From Bradyrhizobium genosp. SA-3 (GTDB lineage Bacteria > Pseudomonadota > Alphaproteobacteria > Rhizobiales > Xanthobacteraceae): a stretch of 64,000 nt of DNA. Location of the stretch: contig NZ_PSRT01000001.1 in the NCBI RefSeq assembly GCF_004212635.1, forward strand, positions 1 through 64,000, written 5' to 3'. Within the stretch, counting starts at the first letter, position 1. The number at the start of each line of letters is the position of its first letter. A program made the position numbers and the translations under genes. This document shows positions 1-8,433 of this stretch, in pieces. The notes below the pieces were generated by a model. That model did no database searches. It was not told the origin of the DNA and was given only the letters and a program-made list of their open reading frames with translations.

Positions 1-1
1 T

Positions 2-448
2 GCCAGCCAGCTTTCGGACGGCGCTTCGGCCTGCGTCATCATGAGCGACAAGATCGCGGCGAGGAAGGGCCTCAAGCCGCTCGGCATCTTCCGCGGCTTC
101 GTCGCCGCCGGCGTCGAACCCGACGAGATGGGCGTCGGTCCGGTCGCCGCGATCCCGCGACTGCTCAAGCGCCATGGCCTGAAGATCGACGACATCGATC
201 TCTGGGAGCTGAACGAGGCCTACGCGGTCCAGGTGATCTATTGCCGCGACAAGCTCGGCATTGACCCTGACAAGCTCAACGTCAATGGCGGCTCGATTGC
301 GATCGGCCATCCCTACGGCATGACCGGGGCGCGGCTCACCGGTCACCTCCTGATCGAGGGGCGGCGGCGCAAGGCCAAGTACGGCGTGGTGACCATGTGC
401 ATCGGTGGTGGCATGGGCGCGGCGGGACTGTTTGAAATCATCCACTGA
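2..448 (+). CDS. Thiolase (acetyl-CoA acyltransferase), C-terminal part, cut by the window edge
   Basis: The reading frame is already open at base 2 and gives 148 residues of a thiolase C-terminal half. Visible are the family's SQLSDGASA stretch, the [12 protein letters not shown] block that holds the active-site His, and the late [10 protein letters not shown] block that holds the acid/base Cys. Thiolases cleave or form 3-ketoacyl-CoA in beta-oxidation or acetoacetyl-CoA synthesis. The N-terminal domain with the nucleophilic Cys lies outside the window. A nitronate monooxygenase follows 22 bases downstream on the same strand, so the two may be co-transcribed. The substrate cannot be told from this part. 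Confidence 0.93.
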   Translation, partial: ASQLSDGASACVIMSDKIAARKGLKPLGIFRGFVAAGVEPDEMGVGPVAAIPRLLKRHGLKIDDIDLWELNEAYAVQVIYCRDKLGIDPDKLNVNGGSIAIGHPYGMTGARLTGHLLIEGRRRKAKYGVVTMCIGGGMGAAGLFEIIH

Positions 449-470
449 GCGGAAACGCGGGAGATCATTC

Positions 471-1475
471 GTGAAGACAGCGATCACTGAACTGTTCGGC
501 ATCGAGCATCCGATCATCCAGGGCGGCATGCACTATGTGGGGTTCGCCGAACTCGCCGCGGCGGTATCGAATGCCGGTGGCTTGGGGATCATCACGGGCC
601 TGACGCAACGGACGCCGGAACTGCTGGCCAAGGAGATCGCGCGCTGCCGCGACATGACGGATAAGCCAATCGGGGTGAACCTGACCTTTCTGCCCACCTT
701 CAGCGCGCCGCCCTATCCGGAGTACATCGCAGCGATCAGAGAGGGCGGCGTCAAGATCGTCGAAACCGCCGGGCGCAGCCCCGAACAATACATGCCGGCT
801 CTGAAGGCCGGCGGCATCAAGGTGATCCACAAATGCACCTCCGTGCGTCATTCGCTGAAGGCCGAGCAGATCGGCTGCGATGCCGTCAGCGTCGACGGTT
901 TTGAATGCGGCGGCCATCCGGGCGAGGATGACATGCCAAACATGATCCTGTTGCCGCGTGCGGCCGAGGAACTGAAGATCCCGTTTGTTGCCTCTGGCGG
1001 CATGGCGGACGCGCGCAGCCTGGTTGCGGCGCTGGCGATGGGGGCCGCCGGCATGAACATGGGTACGCGCTTCATCGCCACCAAAGAGGCGCCGGTGCAT
1101 GAGAACGTCAAGAATGCGCTGGTTCAGGCCTCGGAGCTCGATACCCGACTCGTCATGCGCGCGCTCCGCAACACCGAGCGGGTCCTCAACAACAAGGGCG
1201 TCGAAGATTTGCTCGAGATCGAGCGAGAGAAAGGTAGAAGCCTCAAGATCGACGACATCCATGACCAGGTGGCGGGCGTCTATCCGAAGGTGATGATCGA
1301 CGGCGATATGGACGCGGGCGCTTGGAGTTGCGGCATGGTCGTGGGACTCATTCGCGATATTCCGACCGTGAAGGAACTGGTCGACCGTATCATGGCGGAT
1401 GCCGAGCGACTGATCAGGGGCAGGCTTACGGGATTCCTGGACGCCGACAGCACGGCCGCCCTAAAGGTCGCATGA
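471..1475 (+). CDS. Nitronate monooxygenase (2-nitropropane dioxygenase family)
   Basis: A 334-residue flavoprotein of the NMO/2-nitropropane dioxygenase family, which oxidises alkyl nitronates with FMN. The N-terminus TELFGIEHPIIQGGM is typical, as are the AVSNAGGLGIITG stretch, the central VDGFECGGHPGED region, and the glycine-rich VASGGMADARS and MGTRFIATKEAP phosphate-binding segments. I chose the GTG at 471, preceded by a purine-rich GCGGGAGA. A longer frame from 405 would run back into the thiolase gene and add a tail unlike the family. It follows the thiolase closely. In acyl-CoA clusters such proteins are often annotated only at family level. Confidence 0.9.
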   Translation: MKTAITELFGIEHPIIQGGMHYVGFAELAAAVSNAGGLGIITGLTQRTPELLAKEIARCRDMTDKPIGVNLTFLPTFSAPPYPEYIAAIREGGVKIVETAGRSPEQYMPALKAGGIKVIHKCTSVRHSLKAEQIGCDAVSVDGFECGGHPGEDDMPNMILLPRAAEELKIPFVASGGMADARSLVAALAMGAAGMNMGTRFIATKEAPVHENVKNALVQASELDTRLVMRALRNTERVLNNKGVEDLLEIEREKGRSLKIDDIHDQVAGVYPKVMIDGDMDAGAWSCGMVVGLIRDIPTVKELVDRIMADAERLIRGRLTGFLDADSTAALKVA

Positions 1476-1603
1476 AGCGACGGCTAGCCGATTGGCACCT
1501 CGTAGGGCTTGTCGAGCGCGAAGTGCATCCCTCCAAAGCGGTTGCAAAACCCAGGAGAACGCCGCTTCACCTGATTGCTAAAGCGCCGGTTGCGACGGCG
1601 GCT

Positions 1604-1783
1604 TCACGTTAGCTGCTGGAGCTTCTTCAGCGGATTGAGTTCGCTCGGCTGGCCCTGTTCCTCGCGGCCGCGCTCCGCCTCGGCCTTGCCGTCCTCGTGA
1701 AGCTCCTGATCCCCGACGATCTCGCCGACGGCCTGTTTCGCCTTGCCGGCGATCCGCTGCTTAAGACCTTTCACCTTGCCCAT
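1604..1783 (-). CDS. CsbD-like general stress protein
   Basis: A 59-residue, highly charged protein starting MGKVKGLKQRIAGKAKQAVGEIVGD, which matches the short CsbD family of helical stress-induced proteins of unknown biochemical role. The start is the ATG at 1783. The frame could extend to 1855, but that extension reads through a strong hairpin in the leader and does not resemble the family. The C-terminal part is rich in Glu, Lys and Gln. No partner gene is adjacent. Confidence 0.85.
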   Translation of the reverse strand: MGKVKGLKQRIAGKAKQAVGEIVGDQELHEDGKAEAERGREEQGQPSELNPLKKLQQLT

Positions 1784-1807
1784 GGCAGCCTCCAAGCACA
1801 CGCCGCT

Positions 1808-1839
1808 GCCCCGGCGCCAAAGGGGATAAGCGCCGGGGC
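1808..1839. promoter_or_regulatory. Strong hairpin in the leader of the csbD-like gene
   Basis: A perfect 10-base inverted repeat, GCCCCGGCGC at 1808-1817 and GCGCCGGGGC at 1830-1839, with a 12-base loop. It lies 25-56 bases upstream of the csbD-like start on the minus strand. It has no T-run, so it could be a leader structure, the terminator of something upstream, or a dispersed palindrome. Confidence 0.5.
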
Positions 1840-1928
1840 CTGCGGTTTCGTCCAAAGTGCTTCCGGCAGCAGGGGGCAGATGCCGGAGGCGTGGGTCAGA
1901 CTCCCTGGCGCGCCGATGGTTCCTCCGC

Positions 1929-3527
1929 TCATCGCCGTGCGAGCTCGATGATCACGCCTTCATTGCCCCGAAGCAGGATCGATGCGTCCGGCCATGGCTC
2001 GCGCGGCCGGTCCAGATGTGTTGACATCAGCAGGCAGCCACGGCCGTGCCAGTGCCATCTCCGCGGCTCGGCGGCGATGTTGAGGGCGACCAGCAATTCG
2101 CCCGTGTCTGTCACGCGCTTGAAGGCGAGGACGTCGTTTTGCGATCGCAGCGGCGCGTGGCCGCCTTCGCGAAGACAGGCATGCTCGCGCCGCAGCGCGA
2201 TCAGCGCGCGAAACAACGCCAGGATGGAGTGTTCGTCCCGTCTCTGCTGCGCCACGTTGGGCGCATCGCGCGGCCCCAGCGGTAGCCATGGGCTGCCTGT
2301 GGTGAATCCACCGCTCTCGCTGTCATCCCAGCGCATCGGCGCGCGCTCGGGATCGCGGCAAAGTTCATATCCCGGCACAAGCTTCTCGAAGGGATCGCGA
2401 ACGCGATCGGCTGGAATGGAGACCCGTTTGCGGCCGATCTCGTCGCCCATGAAGAAAAACGGCGTTCCCCGCAGCGTCATCAACAGCATCGCGAGCACGC
2501 GCATCTGCGCCGCACCGATCTTGCTCGCGATCCGCTGCTTGTCGTGCCCGCCAATCACCCAGACCGGCCAAGCGTCCTTGGGAATGGCGTTTAGATAGGC
2601 GTCGATGGTCGCCTGGAGCGACAGCGCGTCCCATTGCGAGTCCAGCAGCGCGAAATTCAGCGGCAGGTGCAGGCGCGGTCGATCATTGCCGTAGAAGTGC
2701 CCGATCCGGTCGGTCTTGCCCTGAACTTCGCCGCACAATAGCCGGTCCGGATAGCCATCGATCACCTCACGGATGAATTCGATGCACGACATCGTCTCCG
2801 GACGGTCGTCGGTAAACGCGGACGTATGGCGTTGCGGCGGCGGCTTGTCCTTGGCTTGCGGGTTTGGTGGATTGTCGCGCAACAGATCGTCCTTGATCAG
2901 CACGGCGCTGGCATCGACGCGAAAGCCGTCGACGCCGCGATCGAGCCAGAAGCGCATGGCGTCGGCGATCGCTGCCCTCACGTCTGGATTGCGCCAGTTC
3001 AGGTCGGGCTGCTCGACCAGGAAAGAATGGTAATAATATTGCCGCCGCGCGTCACACCACTCCCAGGCGCTACCACCGAAACGGCTCAGCCAGTTATTCG
3101 GCGGCCCGCCATTCTCGGCCGGATCGGCCCAGATGTACCAATCGGACTTTGCGCTATGGCGCGAACTGCTGCTCTCGATGAACCAGACGTGGTCGTCGGC
3201 GGTGTGATTGGGGACCAAGTCGAGAATGAGCCGGATCCCATCCGCGTGCAGGGCGCTGACGAGGCGATCGAACTCGTCGAGCGTGCCGAAGCCCGGGTCG
3301 ATTGAACGATAGTCGGAGATATCATAGCCGAGATCGCGAAAGGGACTGCGGTAGATCGGCGTCAGCCACACCGCATCGATGCCGAGCCATTTCAGATAGT
3401 CCAGCCGCGACATCAAGCCGGCGAGGTCGCCTTTGCCGTCGCCATTGGAATCCTGGAACGAGATCGGCGCGATTTCATAGATGACTGCGGATTGCCACCA
3501 CGCGCGTTCGTCACGGGATTCGGTCAT
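1929..3527 (-). CDS. GH13 alpha-glucosidase / alpha-amylase family protein
   Basis: A 532-residue glycoside hydrolase family 13 enzyme. The four conserved GH13 regions are visible: DLVPNHT, GFRVDAS with the nucleophilic Asp, LLCGEVQG with the acid/base Glu, and GGHDKQR with the transition-state Asp. The last is slightly unusual, because NHDQ is commoner. The early YEIAPISFQDSNGDGKGDL stretch is typical of alpha-glucosidases and trehalose-synthase-like members that act on short alpha-glucosides. No signal peptide is seen, so it is probably cytoplasmic. It stands alone, and its start overlaps the end of a decayed alcohol dehydrogenase frame. The exact substrate cannot be read from the sequence. 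Confidence 0.9.
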   Translation of the reverse strand: MTESRDERAWWQSAVIYEIAPISFQDSNGDGKGDLAGLMSRLDYLKWLGIDAVWLTPIYRSPFRDLGYDISDYRSIDPGFGTLDEFDRLVSALHADGIRLILDLVPNHTADDHVWFIESSSSRHSAKSDWYIWADPAENGGPPNNWLSRFGGSAWEWCDARRQYYYHSFLVEQPDLNWRNPDVRAAIADAMRFWLDRGVDGFRVDASAVLIKDDLLRDNPPNPQAKDKPPPQRHTSAFTDDRPETMSCIEFIREVIDGYPDRLLCGEVQGKTDRIGHFYGNDRPRLHLPLNFALLDSQWDALSLQATIDAYLNAIPKDAWPVWVIGGHDKQRIASKIGAAQMRVLAMLLMTLRGTPFFFMGDEIGRKRVSIPADRVRDPFEKLVPGYELCRDPERAPMRWDDSESGGFTTGSPWLPLGPRDAPNVAQQRRDEHSILALFRALIALRREHACLREGGHAPLRSQNDVLAFKRVTDTGELLVALNIAAEPRRWHWHGRGCLLMSTHLDRPREPWPDASILLRGNEGVIIELARR

Positions 3528-3567
3528 TGCCTCGATTTCACCTCGTTGCAGTTGGCCTCTTGATCAA

Positions 3568-3691
3568 GCTCAGGAAACGGACAGCGATGGCGCAGCTCGT
3601 GACCTTGATGATGGCGTCGCGCGGGCCTTGGATTTCCGGGTCGGTGACGCTGTCGCACCACCTCCTTGCCATGCCAAACCAGCGCCATCAT
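3568..3691 (-). pseudogene. Remnant of a zinc-type alcohol dehydrogenase N-terminus
   Basis: From the ATG at 3691, behind GGAGGACCGAG, the minus strand reads MMALVWHGKEVV. It then continues, after a one-base frame change, as WCDSVTDPEIQGPRDAIIKV followed by TSCAI. Joined, this is the well-known N-terminus of zinc-dependent, formaldehyde-dehydrogenase-like alcohol dehydrogenases. The homology stops where the first zinc Cys (CGSDLH) should follow. The rest of the gene is missing and the glucosidase begins instead. This is a truncated and frameshifted relic. Confidence 0.7.
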
Positions 3692-3855
3692 CTCGGTCCT
3701 CCGCAATCAATCATGTGGCATCTAAATCCAGGCATGAACGATGGTTGCTATGCGGCGCGAAATTCTTCGCACTGCACGGGCCCCGTGCGAGAATAGGAAC
3801 AGCTAGCCGGTCGAGCGATTGGGCATCATCATCCGAACCCGCGAGGATACGCCCT

Positions 3856-4632
3856 ATGGCCGCCAATCAACTCGCCGTCGTCACCGGCGCCTCAACCGGT
3901 ATCGGCCGGGAACTTGCCAGGTGCTGCGCCCAAGCAGGTTTCAATCTTGTCATCGCCGCGGACGAGGCCGCGATCGAGGGGGTGGCCGTCGACCTGCGTC
4001 GGTTTGGCGGCAGCGTGGAGCCGGTCGAGACCGATCTCGCCACCATCGAGGGCGTCGACAAGCTCTGCGCCGCAGTCGCCGACCGGCCGATCGACGCGCT
4101 GCTGGCCAATGCCGGAATTGGCCTCGGCAGGGCCTTCCTCGACCAGGATTTCCAACGCATCAGGCACGTCGTCGATACCAACATCACCGGCACGCTCTAC
4201 CTGATCCATCGCGCCGGCAATGCGATGCTGCGACGCAACTCTGGGCGCATTCTCATCACGGGCTCGATCGCCGGCCCCGGCAGCTTCGAGGCGGTGTACA
4301 ACGCCTCCAAAGCTTTTCTCGACTCGTTTTCCTTCGCTCTGCGCGAAGAGCTGCGCGATAGCGGCGTCACCGTCACTTGCCTGATGCCTGGCGCCACCGA
4401 CACCGAATTCTTCCGCCGCGCCGACATGATGGACACCAGGGTTGGCACCGAGCAGAAGGATGGCGCCTACGAGGTCGCCAAGGCTGGCTTCGATGCAATG
4501 CTGCGCGGTGAGGCCGACATCGTCACCGGGCTGAAGAACAAGATCCAGGCGACGGTCGCCACCATCACGCCGAACGAGATGCTGGCCAAGCAGCATCGGA
4601 AGCTGGCCGAGCCTGGCACGGCGAAATCGTAG
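3856..4632 (+). CDS. SDR-family NAD(P)-dependent oxidoreductase
   Basis: A 258-residue short-chain dehydrogenase. The N-terminal VVTGASTGIGREL is the TGxxxGIG cofactor motif, LLANAGIG is the NAG motif, and the catalytic Ser-Tyr-Lys is seen in ILITGSIAG and AVYNASKAF. The start at 3856 (MAANQ) fits the family. A longer frame begins at 3481 but has no SDR-like content before 3856. Substrate unknown. The gene is monocistronic by context and ends at a clear hairpin. Confidence 0.92.
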   Translation: MAANQLAVVTGASTGIGRELARCCAQAGFNLVIAADEAAIEGVAVDLRRFGGSVEPVETDLATIEGVDKLCAAVADRPIDALLANAGIGLGRAFLDQDFQRIRHVVDTNITGTLYLIHRAGNAMLRRNSGRILITGSIAGPGSFEAVYNASKAFLDSFSFALREELRDSGVTVTCLMPGATDTEFFRRADMMDTRVGTEQKDGAYEVAKAGFDAMLRGEADIVTGLKNKIQATVATITPNEMLAKQHRKLAEPGTAKS

Positions 4633-4656
4633 CGCGAGAGTGCGCCAACTCTCGCG
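4633..4656 (+). terminator. Hairpin just after the SDR gene
   Basis: A perfect 8-base inverted repeat, CGCGAGAG at 4633-4640 and CTCTCGCG at 4649-4656, begins immediately after the SDR stop codon. No T-tract follows, so termination strength is uncertain. Confidence 0.6.
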
Positions 4657-4741
4657 GCAGGCCGTAAACGGCGCCTCTCCCTCCGGTGCCAAAAAGCCAT
4701 AGCAAGCTCCGGGCCCTGGGAGACGTCTTGCAGGGAACGTA

Positions 4742-5008
4742 TTAGCCCCTATGCATTTTCACGGCCCACTTCCGCAATAATCGCCACTGAGCCACGTCCT
4801 CGGCCAACGGGAGGACCAGCGCGCCCGCCGCGGTGAGGCTGTAGCCGCTTGGCGATCGCTCGACCAATCGTAACCCAAGGCGTCCTTCCAGTTCGGTCAG
4901 GCGCCGCTGGACGGTGGACTGGTTCACTCCCAGATGGCGTGCGGCCGCGAGCGTGCTGCCGTGATGAGCCACCGCCAGCAGGTACTTGAGATCATTCCAG
5001 TCGAACAT
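4742..5008 (-). pseudogene. Truncated LysR-type regulator (DNA-binding domain only)
   Basis: An 88-residue frame starting MFDWNDLKYLLAVAHHGS. It contains a full LysR winged helix-turn-helix (AARHLGVNQSTVQRRLTELE) and the start of the linker helix, then ends with an unrelated basic tail and a stop. LysR regulators are normally about 300 residues, and the effector-binding domain is absent from the sequence downstream. It could be a relic or a short DNA-binding protein still made. I favour a relic because neighbouring genes are also broken. Confidence 0.75.
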
Positions 5009-5120
5009 CACAGATCCCCAACGCGCGCAGCCATTCTGCATCCTTGCGGCTCCCTTCCGCAATCGTCTTGACTGCCGCGATTCGCGCTCGACCCTCACAG
5101 CGTAACGTAAAGGATCTACA

Positions 5121-5309
5121 TCATTCGCCTTCGAGCGCATTCCTGAGGGAATCGGATGAGCCTTGCGTGCTCTGTGCGGGGCGACCATATGGCTGCTCGT
5201 CGACCAAAGCAGTTGGCGGGAATATGCTGTCGTATATTGCGCGAGCTTCCCGAATGAGACGAATTCGCTCGAGCTCGGATTTCGGGACAAATCGAATGAC
5301 GTCGCCCAT
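5121..5309 (-). CDS. Small conserved-looking hypothetical protein downstream of the CobW GTPase
   Basis: A 62-residue protein beginning MGDVIRFVPKSELERIRLIR. The start at 5309 has a good GGGAGCG ribosome site. The frame could extend to 5417, but that extension lies inside the end of the GTPase gene. It begins 11 bases after the GTPase stop, so it is very probably in the same Zur-controlled transcript. I recall similar short proteins in Bradyrhizobium but know no function. It has no Cys/His cluster that would suggest zinc binding. Confidence 0.7.
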   Translation of the reverse strand: MGDVIRFVPKSELERIRLIREARAIYDSIFPPTALVDEQPYGRPAQSTQGSSDSLRNALEGE

Positions 5310-5320
5310 GTGCGCTCCCG

Positions 5321-6526
5321 CTAGGCTGCTTCGTGCGCGCGCCGCCATATCGGAAACGGGTCTGCGAGCTTTGCCCATCGCGCGACGTCCATGGCAGGTT
5401 TTCCCGTGACGAGACATGCGTCCAGGCGGGCGCGGATCGCGTCTTCGTCCATGCCGGTGCCGATGAACACGATTTCCTGACGGCGATCGCCGTAGATGCT
5501 GCTCCAGTTTTGTCGAAGCTTCTTGCGCCAGAAAGGATCATCCGGCCATCGTTCTGCCGGCACGCTAGCCCACCAAAAACCAAGGGCCTGGGTGCGAATG
5601 ATCGAACCCGCCTGGCTGAGTTCACCGAGCCATTGCGGCCGTGTCGCGAGCCAGAAGTGCCCCTTGGCGCGAATGACGCCAGGCCAAGGCTCCTTGATGA
5701 ACCTGTCGAACTTGGCGGGGTCGAACGGTCGGCGCGCGCGATAGACGAAGTTCCTTACGCCGTATTCTTCCGTTTCCGGCACGTGATCGGCAAAGCCGTA
5801 GAGCTCCTTGTACCAGAGGGGATGCTGCTGAGCCTTTTCGAAATCGAACCGGCCGGTGTCGAGAATGCGATCGAAAGCGACCCGGCTGTGGTTGGCTTCG
5901 ATCAGGTCCGCTTCCGGATTGAGGGCGCGGATGATCTTTCGCGCCGCCTCGCGCTGCTCGGGCGAGGCGTCATCAACCTTGTTCAGGACGATCACATCGG
6001 CAAATTCGATCTGCTCGACGAGGAGATCGACCAGCGTGCGCTTGTCGTTATCGAGCGCTTCACCGCGTTGCTCCAGAAAATCCTTCGACGAATAGTCCTT
6101 GAGCAGGTTCACGGCGTCGACCACGGTCACCATCGTGTCGAGGCGCGCCACGTCGGCGAGGCTTTCGCCGTCTTCGGAGCGAAAATCGAAAGTCGCAGCG
6201 ACCGGCAGCGGCTCGGAGATGCCCGTCGATTCGATCAGCAAATAATCGAAGCGACCGTGTTCGGCGAGTGCGCGGACCTCCTTCAAGAGATCGTCGCGCA
6301 GCGTGCAGCAGATGCAGCCGTTCGTCATCTCGACGAGCTTCTCATCGGTCCGGGATAGATTCGCACCGCCATCGCGAACCAAATCCGCATCGATGTTCAC
6401 CTCGCTCATGTCGTTGACGATCACCGCCACCTTCAGGCCGTCCCGATTGTTCAAGACGTGGTTCAGCAAAGTGGTCTTTCCAGCCCCGAGGAAGCCGGAC
6501 AAGACGGTGACGGGGAGTTTCTGCAT
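5321..6526 (-). CDS. CobW/COG0523-family GTPase, probable zinc metallochaperone
   Basis: A 401-residue G3E-family GTPase. The P-loop GFLGAGKTT is at residues 11-19. The signature metal motif CICC is in [14 protein letters not shown] around residue 75. The guanine motif NKVD and the C-terminal CobW domain are present. Such proteins hand metal to client enzymes, and those under Zur act during zinc shortage (ZigA/YciC type). A near-ideal Zur palindrome upstream supports zinc rather than cobalt or nitrile hydratase roles. A 62-residue gene follows 11 bases downstream. Confidence 0.9.
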   Translation of the reverse strand: MQKLPVTVLSGFLGAGKTTLLNHVLNNRDGLKVAVIVNDMSEVNIDADLVRDGGANLSRTDEKLVEMTNGCICCTLRDDLLKEVRALAEHGRFDYLLIESTGISEPLPVAATFDFRSEDGESLADVARLDTMVTVVDAVNLLKDYSSKDFLEQRGEALDNDKRTLVDLLVEQIEFADVIVLNKVDDASPEQREAARKIIRALNPEADLIEANHSRVAFDRILDTGRFDFEKAQQHPLWYKELYGFADHVPETEEYGVRNFVYRARRPFDPAKFDRFIKEPWPGVIRAKGHFWLATRPQWLGELSQAGSIIRTQALGFWWASVPAERWPDDPFWRKKLRQNWSSIYGDRRQEIVFIGTGMDEDAIRARLDACLVTGKPAMDVARWAKLADPFPIWRRAHEAA

Positions 6527-6590
6527 GGAGATCGAAGAGCCTTTTCAATGGGATAGGACGGCGCTTGGGGCTGGGCATTTCGGCTAGTGA

Positions 6591-6612
6591 ATGTAATGTT
6601 ATAACATTACAT
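6591..6612. promoter_or_regulatory. Zur box (zinc-uptake regulator operator)
   Basis: A perfect 22-base palindrome whose core is GTAATGTTATAACATTAC. This fits the alphaproteobacterial Zur consensus as I remember it (GTTATAACAT core with GTAAT arms). It sits 65 bases upstream of the CobW-family GTPase start, where a repressor site is expected. The far side leads into a methyltransferase remnant. Confidence 0.88.
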
Positions 6613-6642
6613 CTCTGAAGCCTGGCCGTCTGTCAAGGCGCT

Positions 6643-6831
6643 TTGGATCACCGCACGATCGGAACCACCCTGAACGCGCTGGTGCGGTCCGGGTTTAGCA
6701 TCGAACTCGTCGACGAGTTCGCCCTGTCGACTGAGCAGATCAAGGAGATCCCGGCGCTCGCGGAAGAGCTGGAGCGGCCGAGGAGGCTGCTCGTGTCGTC
6801 GAGGCGATCGGGTGCCGATCCCGCCAATTGA
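6643..6831 (+). pseudogene. C-terminal remnant of a class I SAM-dependent methyltransferase
   Basis: About 60 residues, including HRTIGTTLNALVRSGFSIE followed by EEFALSTEQ and PALAEELERPRRLLVSSRR. This is the typical last strand-helix section of UbiE/class I methyltransferases (HRT-GT-LNAL, then LAEE-DRP-FLL). No SAM-binding domain precedes it; upstream is the Zur box. It looks like the tail left after a deletion, although an ATG at 6643 keeps a short frame open. Confidence 0.65.
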
Positions 6832-6900
6832 TCTGCATCATGGCGGCAGACGCGAGGCTTCGCGCTCGTTCTGCGGAGCGGACCGTTCAAGCCGTCCGTA

Positions 6901-8433
6901 TCAACTCCCCTGGCCGGCCTTGGCCGAATAGAGTTCTGCAAAGCGCTCCCGCAGCAGGTTCTTCTGTACCTTGCCCATGGTGTTGCGCGGAAGCGTCTCG
7001 ACGAAGATGATGCCCTTGGGCTGCTTGAATTTCGCCAGCCGTCGGGACAGCGCCGCGAGAATGGTGCGTTCGTCCACGGACGAGCCCGGCGACCGGACGA
7101 CGGCAGCCGTGACGCCCTCGCCGAAATCGGCATGCGGCACGCCGACGACGGCACTTTCGGAGACCCCCGGGATGGCGTCGATCTCCGTCTCGATCTCCTT
7201 CGGATAGACGTTGAAGCCGCCGGTGATGATGAGATCCTTGCCGCGGCCGACGATGTGCAGATAGCCATTTGCATCGAGCTTGCCGAGGTCGCCGGTGATG
7301 AAGAAGCCGTCGCTGCGGAATTCGGCGGCGGTCTTGTCCGGCATGTTCCAGTAGCCGGCGAACACGTTCGGCCCCTTCACTTCGATCATGCCGACCTCGT
7401 CCGCGGGCAGCGCCACACCGCTTTCGGGATCGGCGATCCGAACTTCGACCGCGGGCAGGGGGCGACCCACGGAGCCCGGAATGCGCTGGCCGTCATAGGG
7501 ATTGGAGGCGATCATCCCGGTCTCGGTCATGCCGTAGCGCTCCAGGATCGCGTGTCCGGTCCTCGCCTGCCAGGCGCGGTGAGTCTCGGCAAGGAGCGGC
7601 GCCGAGCCGGCGACGAACAGCCTCATGTTGGCGGTCGTGCGCTCGTTCAGCTCCGTGCTCTCGAGCAGGCGTACATAGAAGGTCGGCACGCCCATCAGCA
7701 CGGTGCTGCGCGCCATCGTCGCCAAAATGCGCTCGGCGTCGAACTTCTGCATGAACAGGATGCGCCCGCGCGCGGCGAACGTGACGTTGCAGGCCACGAA
7801 GAGCCCGTGAACGTGGTAGATCGGTAGCGCGTGGATCAGCACGTCCTTGCTGGAATAGCGCCACTCTTCAACCAGCGTCAGGGCGTTCGAGGCCAGATTG
7901 CCGTGCGTCAGCATGGCGCCCTTCGAGCGGCCGGTCGTGCCGGAGGTGTAGAGAATGGCGGCGAGGTCGTCATTCCCCCTGGCTACGGTGTCGAATGCAA
8001 TCGGGAAGTCCGCCGCGGAATCGGCGAGCGAGCCCTTGCCGTGGTGATCGAGCGTCTCGACCCGGCCGCCTGCTTTGGCAGTAATGGCGCGCAGGTCGGC
8101 TTCTTCTTTCGGATCGCACACGATCAATGTCGGCTGCGCGTCGCGAACGAAGTACTCGGTCTCGGCCGGTGTATAGGCGGTGTTCAGTGGCAGATAGACG
8201 GCACCGGAGCGGAGCGTTGCGAGATAGAGGGCGATGGCCTCGACGGATTTCTCGACCTTGGCAGCGACACGGTGGTTCGGCCCGATGCCGCTCCTGGCGA
8301 GGAAGTTCGCAAACTTGCCGCTGAGGGCGGCGAGTTCGGCGTAGCTTAACGTCGCGCCGTCCTCCTTCTCAATGCAGATGGACTGATCGGACTCCGCAGA
8401 GGCAAGCAGGCGGTCGTACAGGTTCCAGGTCAT
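6901..8433 (-). CDS. matB: Malonyl-CoA synthetase MatB
   Basis: A 510-residue AMP-forming acyl-CoA synthetase. ILYTSGTTGRSKGAMLTHGN is the AMP-binding P-loop signature, ERYGMTETGM the A5 motif, and FFITGDLGKLDANGYLHIVGR the hinge. The C-terminal lid carries the catalytic Lys in LPRNTMGKVQKN. It activates malonate with CoA and ATP. Assignment to malonate rests on sequence type plus the next gene, malonyl-CoA decarboxylase. Its start overlaps the matA stop by four bases (ATGA), so the two are translationally coupled. It is the last gene of the operon matP-Q-M-A-B. Confidence 0.95.
   Translation of the reverse strand: MTWNLYDRLLASAESDQSICIEKEDGATLSYAELAALSGKFANFLARSGIGPNHRVAAKVEKSVEAIALYLATLRSGAVYLPLNTAYTPAETEYFVRDAQPTLIVCDPKEEADLRAITAKAGGRVETLDHHGKGSLADSAADFPIAFDTVARGNDDLAAILYTSGTTGRSKGAMLTHGNLASNALTLVEEWRYSSKDVLIHALPIYHVHGLFVACNVTFAARGRILFMQKFDAERILATMARSTVLMGVPTFYVRLLESTELNERTTANMRLFVAGSAPLLAETHRAWQARTGHAILERYGMTETGMIASNPYDGQRIPGSVGRPLPAVEVRIADPESGVALPADEVGMIEVKGPNVFAGYWNMPDKTAAEFRSDGFFITGDLGKLDANGYLHIVGRGKDLIITGGFNVYPKEIETEIDAIPGVSESAVVGVPHADFGEGVTAAVVRSPGSSVDERTILAALSRRLAKFKQPKGIIFVETLPRNTMGKVQKNLLRERFAELYSAKAGQGS

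Noticed and set aside
1476..1603. Short minus-strand frame ending ALDKPYEVPIG between the nitronate monooxygenase and csbD genes
   Set aside because: It reads a little like protein sequence but is too short and has no start or recognised family.
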